The position numbers and the translations under genes were made by a program. From NCBI GenBank assembly GCA_003445895.1, contig DMCD01000145.1, forward strand, positions 874 through 7,005: a DNA stretch of 6,132 nucleotides, written 5' to 3'. The notes beneath the pieces are model-generated. The model was not told where the DNA came from. It ran no database searches and saw only the letters and a program-made list of their open reading frames with translations. How positions within the stretch are numbered: the stretch's first letter is position 1; every line of letters starts with the position of its first letter. This DNA is from Lachnoclostridium sp. (GTDB taxonomy: Bacteria; Bacillota; Clostridia; Lachnospirales; Lachnospiraceae). This document shows, piece after piece, positions 1 to 5,627 of the stretch.

Positions 1-1990
1 CCCGCTCAGCCGCCGCGTTCTCCAGCATGCCATATGCCTCATCTCCTTTTCCTGCGGCCGGCATTACCAGCGTATCTGCCTCCACATCACGGCATTCCTC
101 CAGAAGGAAACGTATCCCGCTTACATGGTCCTCATCGGCGTGACTTACGAGAATATAATCCAGGTGGGAGGTGCCAAGGCACTGCAGCGCAGGCAGAAGC
201 CGCATTTCCCCGAGGTTCTTTACATCCGAGCTTCCGCAGTCCGAAAGAATTGCATGATCGGCGGTGCGCACAAGAAGTCCGTCTCCCTGTCCCACATCCA
301 GAAACCAGAGGTCCAGTCCCCGGACCGGGTGCCAGAGGAGAATTAAGAAGGCAGCAATGATGCAGAGGCACTTTCCGGAGCGGGATGACACCGGTCCCCG
401 AATTCTTCCCCACATCCCTTCGTCCGGAACCCCCGTCCTGCTCCCGATACCGAATGCCATCCAGAGCAGCAGATAGAACAGGACAATTCTCCACAGGGAA
501 GGCCGCCCCGGGACAAGCTGGGCAAAGGGAATCCTTCCCGTCCATTCACAGAGCCTCCGGTACAGAAGGAAGATATAGTGGCAGGGTCCCATGGCCATCC
601 GTGCCAGCCGGAATACCCCTGCGGAGGCGCCGGAACATCCCCACAGCATTGCCGCCCGGGACAGACTCCAGAGACCGACGGCGCAGATGGCGCTTCCCGC
701 CGCGTAAGCCAGCAGCGGAATCACGGCCAGATTTAAGAGGAATGCCAGAACCGGCAGCCGGAAATAGTGCCACAGCGTAATGGGCATCACAAAGAGCTGC
801 AGGAAGAGAGAAACCCGCAGCGGCGCAGGAATCTGCCGCTTCTCCTCTTCCCCGGTAAAGAGCCTCGCCCTGTGTTCTTCCTTTTCCAGATCCCCCAGAA
901 TTCCGATGGCAAGCACGGCGCCGAAGCTGAGCTGCAGTCCGGAGGAAAAGAGCAGCCAGGGAGAATGGACCGCAAGCAGAAGAAGCGCCAGTCCCCAGGC
1001 GGACAGCATGTCATAGCCTCTCCCCGGTATCGCTGCCGCGATACGGCATCCCACCATAAACACGGCCCGGAAGACGGAGGCGCCGAATCCGGTTATGGTT
1101 CCGTAGAGCAGAAGGAGAAGCCCCGTAACGAAGCCGGCGCCTGCATACCCTGCGCCTGCCTGCCGGAACAGCTCATAGACGGTAAGCCCGATGAGAGACA
1201 CGTGCAGGCCGCTGACGGCCAGAATGTGGCTGATGCCATTGTCCCGGAAGAGCTTCTGCAGGTCGTCCTCCAGCCCGCTTCTGTCGCCCAGAAGAAGGGC
1301 GCGGCAGATGGCCGCATCCTCCTCTGTGCAGATTTTCCCGAAGCCCCGGGAGAGGAATGCTCTCGCCGGGTCTGCCATCTGCAGCGCCGGGCTTTTTGGC
1401 GACGCCCGCTGCGACACCGAAATGCGGTCTGCCAGAAGGCGGTACCGCACCCCCTGCCCCCGGTAATGCATCCGGAAATCAAACTGTCCCGGGTTGGCCG
1501 CCTCCTCAAACAGCGAAAGCATTCCGATGGCCAGGACCCGGTCTCCCGGGGCCGGGATTTCGCTGCAGTCCTCTTCTTTTACCGAAAGCCGTACCTTCGA
1601 TGCCGTCTGCTCCCCGTCGATTAAGACCTCCGACAGAAGAAGAGTAAGCTTTCCATCTTTTTCCTCCACCCGATCGGTGAGCCCCAGAAGGCGCACTCCC
1701 CGCCGGGAGCCATTTTCCTCCAGCAGCTGTTCTGCAGGCTCCTTTGCCATGGCGCCATGCATCCGGAATGCGCCCGATAAGAAGAGAAGAAAGAGTATCA
1801 GGATTCTTCCCGCTGCCTTCTCGGATATCCCTTCCCCGGTCCGCAGATAAGCTGCCGCAGGCAGGGCAGCCCCCGCAATAAAAAAGAGCGCCGGCAGAAA
1901 AAAGGGCATACCTGTCCCCTCTGCCGTCGCTCCGTCTGCCAGGTAAGCCGCAACCTCTCCAAGTACAAAGGCCCCTGCAATCCAGATCAT
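1..1990 (-). CDS. comEC: ComEC/Rec2-family DNA internalization competence protein (C-terminus cut by window edge)
   Basis: ComEC forms the inner-membrane channel that brings single-stranded DNA into the cytosol during natural transformation. The minus frame is open from 1990 to the left edge (663 codons). Parts in order: hydrophobic N-terminal helices; a DUF4131/OB-fold-like region (about residues 95-190); the Competence domain (about 205-500) with the signature 'ALLLGDRSGLEDDL' near residue 235 and 'ISHILAVSGLHVSLIG' near 255; further membrane helices; then a metallo-beta-lactamase-like domain beginning 'LDVGQGDGLLV' near 563 and 'VSHADEDHVSG' near 615. The HxDxDH form of the metal motif is, to my recollection, common in ComEC. 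The rest of that domain, probably 100 or more residues, lies outside the window. It follows the GerMN lipoprotein gene by 43 bp and is probably co-transcribed with it. The start is uncertain: ATG at 1990 has only a weak ribosome site, while AGGAG at 2011-2015 is well placed for an AUA at 2002, giving MKRPMIWIAGAF. The family call is secure. Confidence 0.95.
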   Translation of the reverse strand, partial: MIWIAGAFVLGEVAAYLADGATAEGTGMPFFLPALFFIAGAALPAAAYLRTGEGISEKAAGRILILFLLFLSGAFRMHGAMAKEPAEQLLEENGSRRGVRLLGLTDRVEEKDGKLTLLLSEVLIDGEQTASKVRLSVKEEDCSEIPAPGDRVLAIGMLSLFEEAANPGQFDFRMHYRGQGVRYRLLADRISVSQRASPKSPALQMADPARAFLSRGFGKICTEEDAAICRALLLGDRSGLEDDLQKLFRDNGISHILAVSGLHVSLIGLTVYELFRQAGAGYAGAGFVTGLLLLLYGTITGFGASVFRAVFMVGCRIAAAIPGRGYDMLSAWGLALLLLAVHSPWLLFSSGLQLSFGAVLAIGILGDLEKEEHRARLFTGEEEKRQIPAPLRVSLFLQLFVMPITLWHYFRLPVLAFLLNLAVIPLLAYAAGSAICAVGLWSLSRAAMLWGCSGASAGVFRLARMAMGPCHYIFLLYRRLCEWTGRIPFAQLVPGRPSLWRIVLFYLLLWMAFGIGSRTGVPDEGMWGRIRGPVSSRSGKCLCIIAAFLILLWHPVRGLDLWFLDVGQGDGLLVRTADHAILSDCGSSDVKNLGEMRLLPALQCLGTSHLDYILVSHADEDHVSGIRFLLEECRDVEADTLVMPAAGKGDEAYGMLENAAAER

Positions 1991-2010
1991 TGGTCTCTTT
2001 ATGATGTTTT

Positions 2011-2015
2011 CTCCT
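2011..2015 (-). promoter_or_regulatory. Shine-Dalgarno site of comEC that does not fit the first ATG
   Basis: Read on the minus strand, AGGAG is followed by AAAACATC and then ATA (2000-2002). The spacing is 8 nt to this AUA, 5 nt to the AUC before it, but 20 nt to the first ATG (1990). The codons after the AUA read Lys-Arg-Pro-Met-Ile-Trp. The 'KRP' opening is one I recall from ComEC proteins of related Clostridia. This suggests initiation at a non-canonical AUA. A weaker GAG lies 4 nt before the ATG, so initiation at 1990 remains possible. Confidence 0.5.
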
Positions 2016-2033
2016 GTGTCTTCCTCCGGTCCC

Positions 2034-2978
2034 TTATCTGCCCGGAAGGATATAACTCTCGTTTCTGTCCAGCGGTTCCGATAAGCTGATGGAATGGAAC
2101 GGAACGTCCGCCGTTCCTCCGATGGTAATCTGCACCCGGTTCACCGTCTTCAGGGCCGTGAGGGAATCAACGATGGCGTAGACCGGAATATAGTCTGCCA
2201 CCGTGAGCTCCGCAGCCGCAAAGGTACTGTCCAGATTCACATAGCAGATCCCGTCGGTATTCGAGACGCCCAGCACCCTGGTATCCTTCGGGATCACTGC
2301 CGTTCCTCCGGCCTGGGGGCCCGCCAGCAGCTGATCCACCACCAGTTTTTCCATAGATGTGCTCATGTTGTGGACGACCTCCCGCTCCTCGGGAACCAGC
2401 GATGTACCGGACTCGTCCGCAAAGTACAGGGTCAGCTCCACCCGCTCAAAGTCGTTGACATTCGCGATGCTGTAGACGAAATCGCTTCCGGCAAATGCGC
2501 CCACCGGGTTTCCCGCGTCATTCTGCAGCGGCTGTCCGTCGCAGCTGATGCTGATATAGTCCACCCCCGGAATCTGGGTAAGGGTTCGCGCCAGTGCCGC
2601 CCGGCACATGATCTCCCGCTCCCTGGTCATGTTGTAATAGGACTTGTCGAAATTCAGCGTCAGCACATTGTTCTCAAGAAACAGATAGGCGAGCTTTGTC
2701 TCTGCGGGAAGCGCGGCCTGATAGTCGCTGTTTCCGGGCTTTTCGCCCATCTCTCGGAAGATTTCCTCCGCCAGCTTCTCCGTATCGGTCTCCTCTGTTG
2801 AGTATATCACATTTTCCAGTGCCATGCCCGTCGAATTCAGATAATAAATGGCGTAATCGCCCTTCGCCGGGTCCGGCAGCCTTGTCTCCTTTTCCCCGCA
2901 GCCGGACAGCACAAGGCAGAGCACCGGCAGCAGGAATATCCGCATTCCGCGCAGATACTTCCGGATTCTTTCAAGCAT
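2034..2978 (-). CDS. Lipoprotein with two GerMN domains
   Basis: Predicted 314-residue secreted lipoprotein. A short basic N-terminus (RIRKYLRGMR) leads into a hydrophobic core and a lipobox L24-S25-G26-C27, so Cys27 should be lipidated and the protein tethered outside the cytoplasmic membrane. Two GerMN-like repeats follow: one at about 41-152 (strand 'YAIYYLN', then 'LTLNFDKSYY' and 'PGVDYISISCDG') and one at about 178-290 ('ELTLYFAD', 'EKLVVDQLLAGP', 'CYVNLDSTF', 'VNRVQITIGG'). The pattern matches Bacillus GerM, a lipoprotein that acts with the SpoIIIA-SpoIIQ complex, and the GerMN part of actinobacterial LpqB. The start at 2978 has a strong GGAGGAG (2984-2990), 5-7 nt upstream. The gene begins 20 bp after the kinase stop and precedes comEC, so it is likely translated from the same mRNA as the kinase. 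A role in modulating that kinase is plausible but inferred; a sporulation role is the alternative. Confidence 0.9.
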   Translation of the reverse strand: MLERIRKYLRGMRIFLLPVLCLVLSGCGEKETRLPDPAKGDYAIYYLNSTGMALENVIYSTEETDTEKLAEEIFREMGEKPGNSDYQAALPAETKLAYLFLENNVLTLNFDKSYYNMTREREIMCRAALARTLTQIPGVDYISISCDGQPLQNDAGNPVGAFAGSDFVYSIANVNDFERVELTLYFADESGTSLVPEEREVVHNMSTSMEKLVVDQLLAGPQAGGTAVIPKDTRVLGVSNTDGICYVNLDSTFAAAELTVADYIPVYAIVDSLTALKTVNRVQITIGGTADVPFHSISLSEPLDRNESYILPGR

Positions 2979-2998
2979 TTTTACTCCTCCCGGCAGCG

Positions 2999-4474
2999 CT
3001 ACTGCGCGCTCATATCAATATAGTTTAACGGTATCCGCACGGTAAAGGTGGTTCCGGTTCCTTCCTCGCTCTTAAGCCGGATGGCGCCGTGATGCAGCAG
3101 AATAATGTTCCTGGTTATGGCCAGGCCCAGTCCGGTTCCGCCGCTCTCCCGGGATCTCGCCTTATCCACCCGGTAAAAACGTTCAAACACATGGGGCTGG
3201 AATTCCGTCGGGATACCGATGCCATTGTCCGAAACCTCAATATAAAAGAACTTATGGTCTGCGTCCAGCGAAACCCGGACCCATCCCTCTTCCCGGTTGT
3301 ACTTGATGGCATTCTCCACCAGGTTGGTGACCGCCAGGGTAAACTTGACCTCATCCAGGTCGGCCCTGACCTCCCGGATGCTCTCGTAGGAAAGCTCAAT
3401 GTTGCGCTTTCTCGCGATGGGCCGGAGTCTCCGGAGCACATCCTCCACCAGGGCATTGACCGATACCGACGTGATGGTCAGATCCGGGGAGGAGCGGTCC
3501 ATGCGGACCAGTGTCAGCAGGTCATCGATAATCTTCGCCTCCCGGTCGATCTCCCGGGAAATGTCTTCCATAAATTCCTGGTACAGCTCCACCGGCGGAT
3601 TGTCCATGCCCATCAGCGAATCTGCCAGCACCCGGATAGAAGTGATCGGCGTCTTCAGCTCGTGGGACACGTTTGATACGAACTCCTGTCTTGACTGATC
3701 CACGGTCCGGAGCGTATCGATGGTCCGGTTGACGGTATCGGAGATATCTGAGGTCTCCGCGTAGGTATGGACGTCGATCTTCTGGTCCAGATTTCCCTCT
3801 GAGACCACCTTCAGCTGATTCTGAAGATTCCGGAAGGGTCTCATCAGCAGCACGGCAAATACGATATCCAGCGCCGCCGCAGCCAGCAGTAGCATCATCT
3901 GCAGCAGGCCCGTTTTTTCCATCACGGCCTGGGGAATCTGGCTGAGCTTTTCCGTGGAAACCGTCATCAGAAGGATGCCGCTCACGCTCGGGACATTCTC
4001 CGTGCTCTCTCCCACCTGTTTTTCACTGATGGGATAAGCCACATAATAGAACTCTTTGGTGTCATTCAGGTGATACTGGGGCTGTCCGCCGAAGGCCTTC
4101 AGCACCTCCTCGACCACGATGGTGCGCCCCTCCGACAGCTTGAAGGAATCCCGCACAATCCGGAAGTTCTTGTCGACCACCACCAGACGTCCGCCGAAGA
4201 TGTCCGCTGTGGAATTCAGCTCCGCGTTCAGTCCGGACACTCTGGCCTGGTCCTGATAATTCTTCATATATTCCGCATCGGTCATCTCATTGGCAAGAAT
4301 CAGGCAGCGGTTCTGCGCCTCGATGCGGTTCTGGGCAATGACCTCCTGCCGGAAATACCCCGACAGCGCCCGTGTCTGGATCGCCAGCGGCACAAAGGTC
4401 ACCAGAAGAAAACAGAGCACGAGAGGGAGCTTCATACTGATATGTCTCATCCATGATCTCCCTGTCGTGCTCAT
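2999..4474 (-). CDS. Membrane sensor histidine kinase (HAMP-HisKA-HATPase, WalK/PhoR-like)
   Basis: 491-residue kinase with the full standard architecture. A first membrane helix (about 13-33) precedes an extracytoplasmic region (about 35-188) whose 'GGRLVVVDKNFRIVRDS' and 'FYYVAYPIS' strands look like an extracellular PAS/Cache fold. A second helix follows (about 190-211), then HAMP (211-263), HisKA with 'VSHELKTPI' and phospho-acceptor His271, and the catalytic domain with N-box 'NLVENAIKYN' (384-393), G1 'DNGIGIP' (416-422), F-box 'FERFYRVDKARSR' (430-442) and G2 'GGTGLGLA' (445-452). All catalytic motifs are intact. ATG 4474 is chosen because AAGGAG lies at 4481-4486, 6 nt upstream. No response regulator gene accompanies it in the window: upstream is a degV-type gene and downstream a GerMN lipoprotein 20 bp away. 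The partner regulator must be encoded elsewhere or beyond the window. The specific signal cannot be named from the sequence. Confidence 0.95.
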   Translation of the reverse strand: MSTTGRSWMRHISMKLPLVLCFLLVTFVPLAIQTRALSGYFRQEVIAQNRIEAQNRCLILANEMTDAEYMKNYQDQARVSGLNAELNSTADIFGGRLVVVDKNFRIVRDSFKLSEGRTIVVEEVLKAFGGQPQYHLNDTKEFYYVAYPISEKQVGESTENVPSVSGILLMTVSTEKLSQIPQAVMEKTGLLQMMLLLAAAALDIVFAVLLMRPFRNLQNQLKVVSEGNLDQKIDVHTYAETSDISDTVNRTIDTLRTVDQSRQEFVSNVSHELKTPITSIRVLADSLMGMDNPPVELYQEFMEDISREIDREAKIIDDLLTLVRMDRSSPDLTITSVSVNALVEDVLRRLRPIARKRNIELSYESIREVRADLDEVKFTLAVTNLVENAIKYNREEGWVRVSLDADHKFFYIEVSDNGIGIPTEFQPHVFERFYRVDKARSRESGGTGLGLAITRNIILLHHGAIRLKSEEGTGTTFTVRIPLNYIDMSAQ

Positions 4475-4518
4475 CTGTAACTCCTTAGTATGGAACGGTT
4501 TTTCCCGGCTGCAGTTCT

Positions 4519-4527
4519 ATTGTATCA
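4519..4527 (-). promoter_or_regulatory. Possible extended -10 promoter for the kinase operon
   Basis: On the minus strand the bases read TGATACAAT, an extended -10 (TGn followed by TACAAT, 5 of 6 to TATAAT). The TGA is also the stop codon of the degV-type gene. No good -35 box is present 17 bp upstream, as expected for extended -10 promoters. Transcription would begin near 4512, leaving a leader of about 38 nt before the kinase ATG with its AAGGAG. This would let the kinase, lipoprotein and comEC genes be expressed apart from degV. Chance occurrence is not excluded. Confidence 0.35.
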
Positions 4528-5388
4528 GAATGCAAACTTCTTTGCTACCGCAAAAGCAAGAGACCCCGGTCCGATGTGAACCGCGATGCTCAGCGGAAGG
4601 GGATCGATCAGAATCTCCTTCCCCGGGAACAGCGCTTTTGCTTCTTCGCTGAATTCCTGAATCGCCTCATAATTCATGGTATGGGCCATCATCAGGTGCA
4701 TCCCCTCCGCCGCCGGGTCATTCCAGCGCGAAGCCAGGTCATGCTCCACCGCCTTGATCATCATATCCTTGCCCTGCTTTACCGTGCGGGCCTTGGCAAA
4801 TGCATCCAGTTTCTCTCCCTGGATGGTCAGAACCGGCTTCAGCCGCAGAAGTGTGCCCAGCGCTGCCGCAGCCGGGGTGATTCTTCCGCCCTTTTTCAGG
4901 TAGGTCAGGGTTTCCAGCATGATGTAGATCGAAGATTCCGGCCCTGTTTTTTCCAGGAATTCCCGGATGCGCTGTGCATCCCAGCCGGCCTTCACCATGG
5001 CGCAGGCATCGGCAACGGACTGTCTCTGGGTGACGGAAATCCGGTGGTTGTCCGCCACCTGGACTCTCCCGCCGTAATCCTCCGCCAGCATCCGGGCGGT
5101 GGCCACGGAACCTGTCAGGCCGCTGGACATGGGAATATATACAATCTCATCGTGGTCTTTCAGTACCCGGTCCCACATCTCGAGAACCGATTCCGGGGAA
5201 GGCTGCGAAGTCGTGATGTCCGCTCCCGCTTCCATCTGGGCGTAAAACTCCTCCTGGGTGAGGTTTACCCCCTCAAAGTATTCCTGTTCTCCAATCAGCA
5301 CGGGCATAGGAAGTACATGGACTCCCATCCGCTCTCCGGCTTCCGGCGTGATTCCGCTGTTGCTGTCGGTAATAATTGCTGTCTTCAT
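4525..5388 (-). CDS. DegV/FakB-family fatty-acid-binding protein
   Basis: Predicted 287-residue cytosolic protein of normal DegV length. Members bind a single fatty acid; FakB proteins present it to the FakA kinase, which makes acyl-phosphate for phospholipid synthesis. Family landmarks visible: N-terminal 'KTAIITDSNSGIT' (2-14), 'TTSQPSP' (59-65), 'IPMSSGLTGS' (85-94), 'YLKKGGRIT' (163-171), 'LKPVLTI' (183-189) and 'HIGPGS' (271-276). Thr60, Ser89 and His271 correspond to the Thr-Ser-His set that holds the fatty-acid carboxylate in FakB. The segment 'VADNHRISVTQRQSV' (111-125) departs from the more usual VDS-x-S-x-GQG form. The frame is open further to 5430, but start 5388 gives the canonical N-terminus and has GGGAG at 5394-5398, 5 nt away; an adjacent ATG at 5391 is only 2 nt from that site. 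No FakA or DAK gene is in the window. It precedes the kinase gene by 50 bp with no terminator seen. Confidence 0.93.
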   Translation of the reverse strand: MKTAIITDSNSGITPEAGERMGVHVLPMPVLIGEQEYFEGVNLTQEEFYAQMEAGADITTSQPSPESVLEMWDRVLKDHDEIVYIPMSSGLTGSVATARMLAEDYGGRVQVADNHRISVTQRQSVADACAMVKAGWDAQRIREFLEKTGPESSIYIMLETLTYLKKGGRITPAAAALGTLLRLKPVLTIQGEKLDAFAKARTVKQGKDMMIKAVEHDLASRWNDPAAEGMHLMMAHTMNYEAIQEFSEEAKALFPGKEILIDPLPLSIAVHIGPGSLAFAVAKKFAF

Positions 5389-5393
5389 CATCT

Positions 5394-5398
5394 CTCCC
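5394..5398 (-). promoter_or_regulatory. Ribosome binding site deciding the degV start
   Basis: GGGAG on the minus strand lies 5 nt before the ATG at 5388 and 2 nt before a tandem ATG at 5391. It excludes the longer open frame beginning at 5430 as the likely product and supports a protein beginning MKTAIITDSN, the usual DegV N-terminus. Confidence 0.7.
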
Positions 5399-5414
5399 GG
5401 TATCAAAAACCACT

Positions 5415-5428
5415 TGTAAACGTTATTC
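5415..5428. promoter_or_regulatory. Possible cre-like (LacI-family/CcpA) operator in the degV leader
   Basis: TGTAAACGTTATTC agrees with the Bacillus cre consensus TGWAARCGYTWNCW at the first 12 of 14 positions. The two last positions differ, and the closing CA is displaced by one base. The centre AACGTT is palindromic, as expected for a LacI/GalR-family site. It sits about 60-70 bp downstream of the predicted degV transcription start and before the gene, a position suited to a roadblock. A single imperfect match in AT-richer intergenic DNA may be chance. Confidence 0.25.
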
Positions 5429-5494
5429 AAATCTTGGCATCTGGATCGCGAAACCGCCTGTAAATACGGGGTTTTTGCGGCATTAACGCAACTG

Positions 5495-5523
5495 ATTTTA
5501 CATCATTTTCCGGGGATATTCAA
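5495..5523 (-). promoter_or_regulatory. Sigma-A-type promoter of the degV gene
   Basis: On the minus strand TTGAAT (5518-5523) and TAAAAT (5495-5500) are separated by exactly 17 bp. The -35 matches TTGACA at 4 of 6 and the -10 matches TATAAT at 5 of 6. Transcription would start near 5488, leaving a leader of about 100 nt before the degV ATG. It lies back-to-back with the rightward promoter. Confidence 0.6.
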
Positions 5524-5531
5524 GAGCAGAC

Positions 5532-5560
5532 TTGCCTTTCTTTTCTCATGGAATTATACT
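5532..5560 (+). promoter_or_regulatory. Sigma-A-type promoter of the zinc-ribbon gene
   Basis: TTGCCT (5532-5537) and TATACT (5555-5560) are 17 bp apart, matching the -35 at 4 of 6 and the -10 at 5 of 6. Predicted start is near 5567, about 60 nt before the ATG and only a few bases before the stem-loop at 5572. Its -35 is 8 bp from the -35 of the opposing degV promoter. Confidence 0.6.
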
Positions 5561-5571
5561 GAATCTGTATG

Positions 5572-5593
5572 CGCCTGCGGCAATGCGCAGGCG
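5572..5593 (+). other. Perfect 8-bp stem-loop at the 5' end of the zinc-ribbon mRNA
   Basis: CGCCTGCG (5572-5579) and CGCAGGCG (5586-5593) are exact reverse complements around a 6-nt loop (5580-5585). The stem is strongly GC in an otherwise AT-richer intergenic region. No T-run follows, so it is not an intrinsic terminator. It begins a few bases after the predicted transcription start and ends about 34 nt before the ATG, clear of the ribosome site. A 5' stabilizing hairpin, a protein-binding palindrome or a dispersed repeat unit are all possible. Confidence 0.6.
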
Positions 5594-5614
5594 AATTCTG
5601 ACAATAAGGAAATC

Positions 5615-5620
5615 GGGGGA
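5615..5620 (+). promoter_or_regulatory. Ribosome binding site choosing the zinc-ribbon gene start
   Basis: GGGGGA lies 7 nt before ATG 5628 but only 1 nt before the in-frame ATG 5622, so 5628 is favoured. A second purine tract, AAGGA (5606-5610), sits 11 nt before ATG 5622 and could serve that codon, which would add Met-Phe to the N-terminus. Confidence 0.5.
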
Positions 5621-5627
5621 AATGTTT

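Noticed and set aside
124..143. Missing second histidine in the ComEC metallo-beta-lactamase motif (HADEDH instead of HxHxDH)
   Set aside because: To my recollection HxDxDH is common in ComEC proteins, so it is not evidence of inactivation.
767..1624. Long plus-strand open frame of 285 codons antisense to comEC
   Set aside because: The protein is low in complexity and rich in Arg, Pro and Gln, has no recognisable domain, and lies wholly opposite the intact ComEC Competence domain. It is a shadow of GC-rich coding sequence.
1798..1980. Apparent frameshift near the start of comEC
   Set aside because: An alternative minus frame ends at a stop here, but careful reading through the two six-T runs (1880-1885 and 1898-1903 on the complementary strand) keeps the comEC frame open to the left edge. 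The runs are also too short to suggest phase variation.
2094..2801. Plus-strand open frame of 235 codons antisense to the GerMN gene
   Set aside because: It has no family features, its composition is rich in His and Arg, and there is no good ribosome site. The minus-strand GerMN lipoprotein fully explains the region.
5389..5430. Longer DegV start at 5430
   Set aside because: The 14 extra residues (MNNVYKWFLIPGEM) do not belong to the DegV fold, and the ribosome site at 5394-5398 lies inside this extension and points to 5388.
4576..5463. Plus-strand open frame of 295 codons antisense to degV
   Set aside because: It is as long as degV itself, but its protein is His/Arg/Gly-rich and unrecognisable, while the minus strand carries all DegV motifs. 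It is a mirror frame.
5475..5491. Short inverted repeat TTGCG...CGCAA as a terminator
   Set aside because: The stem is only 5 bp, and on the minus strand it is followed by A residues rather than T. It also overlaps the predicted degV transcription start, so a terminator role is not credible.
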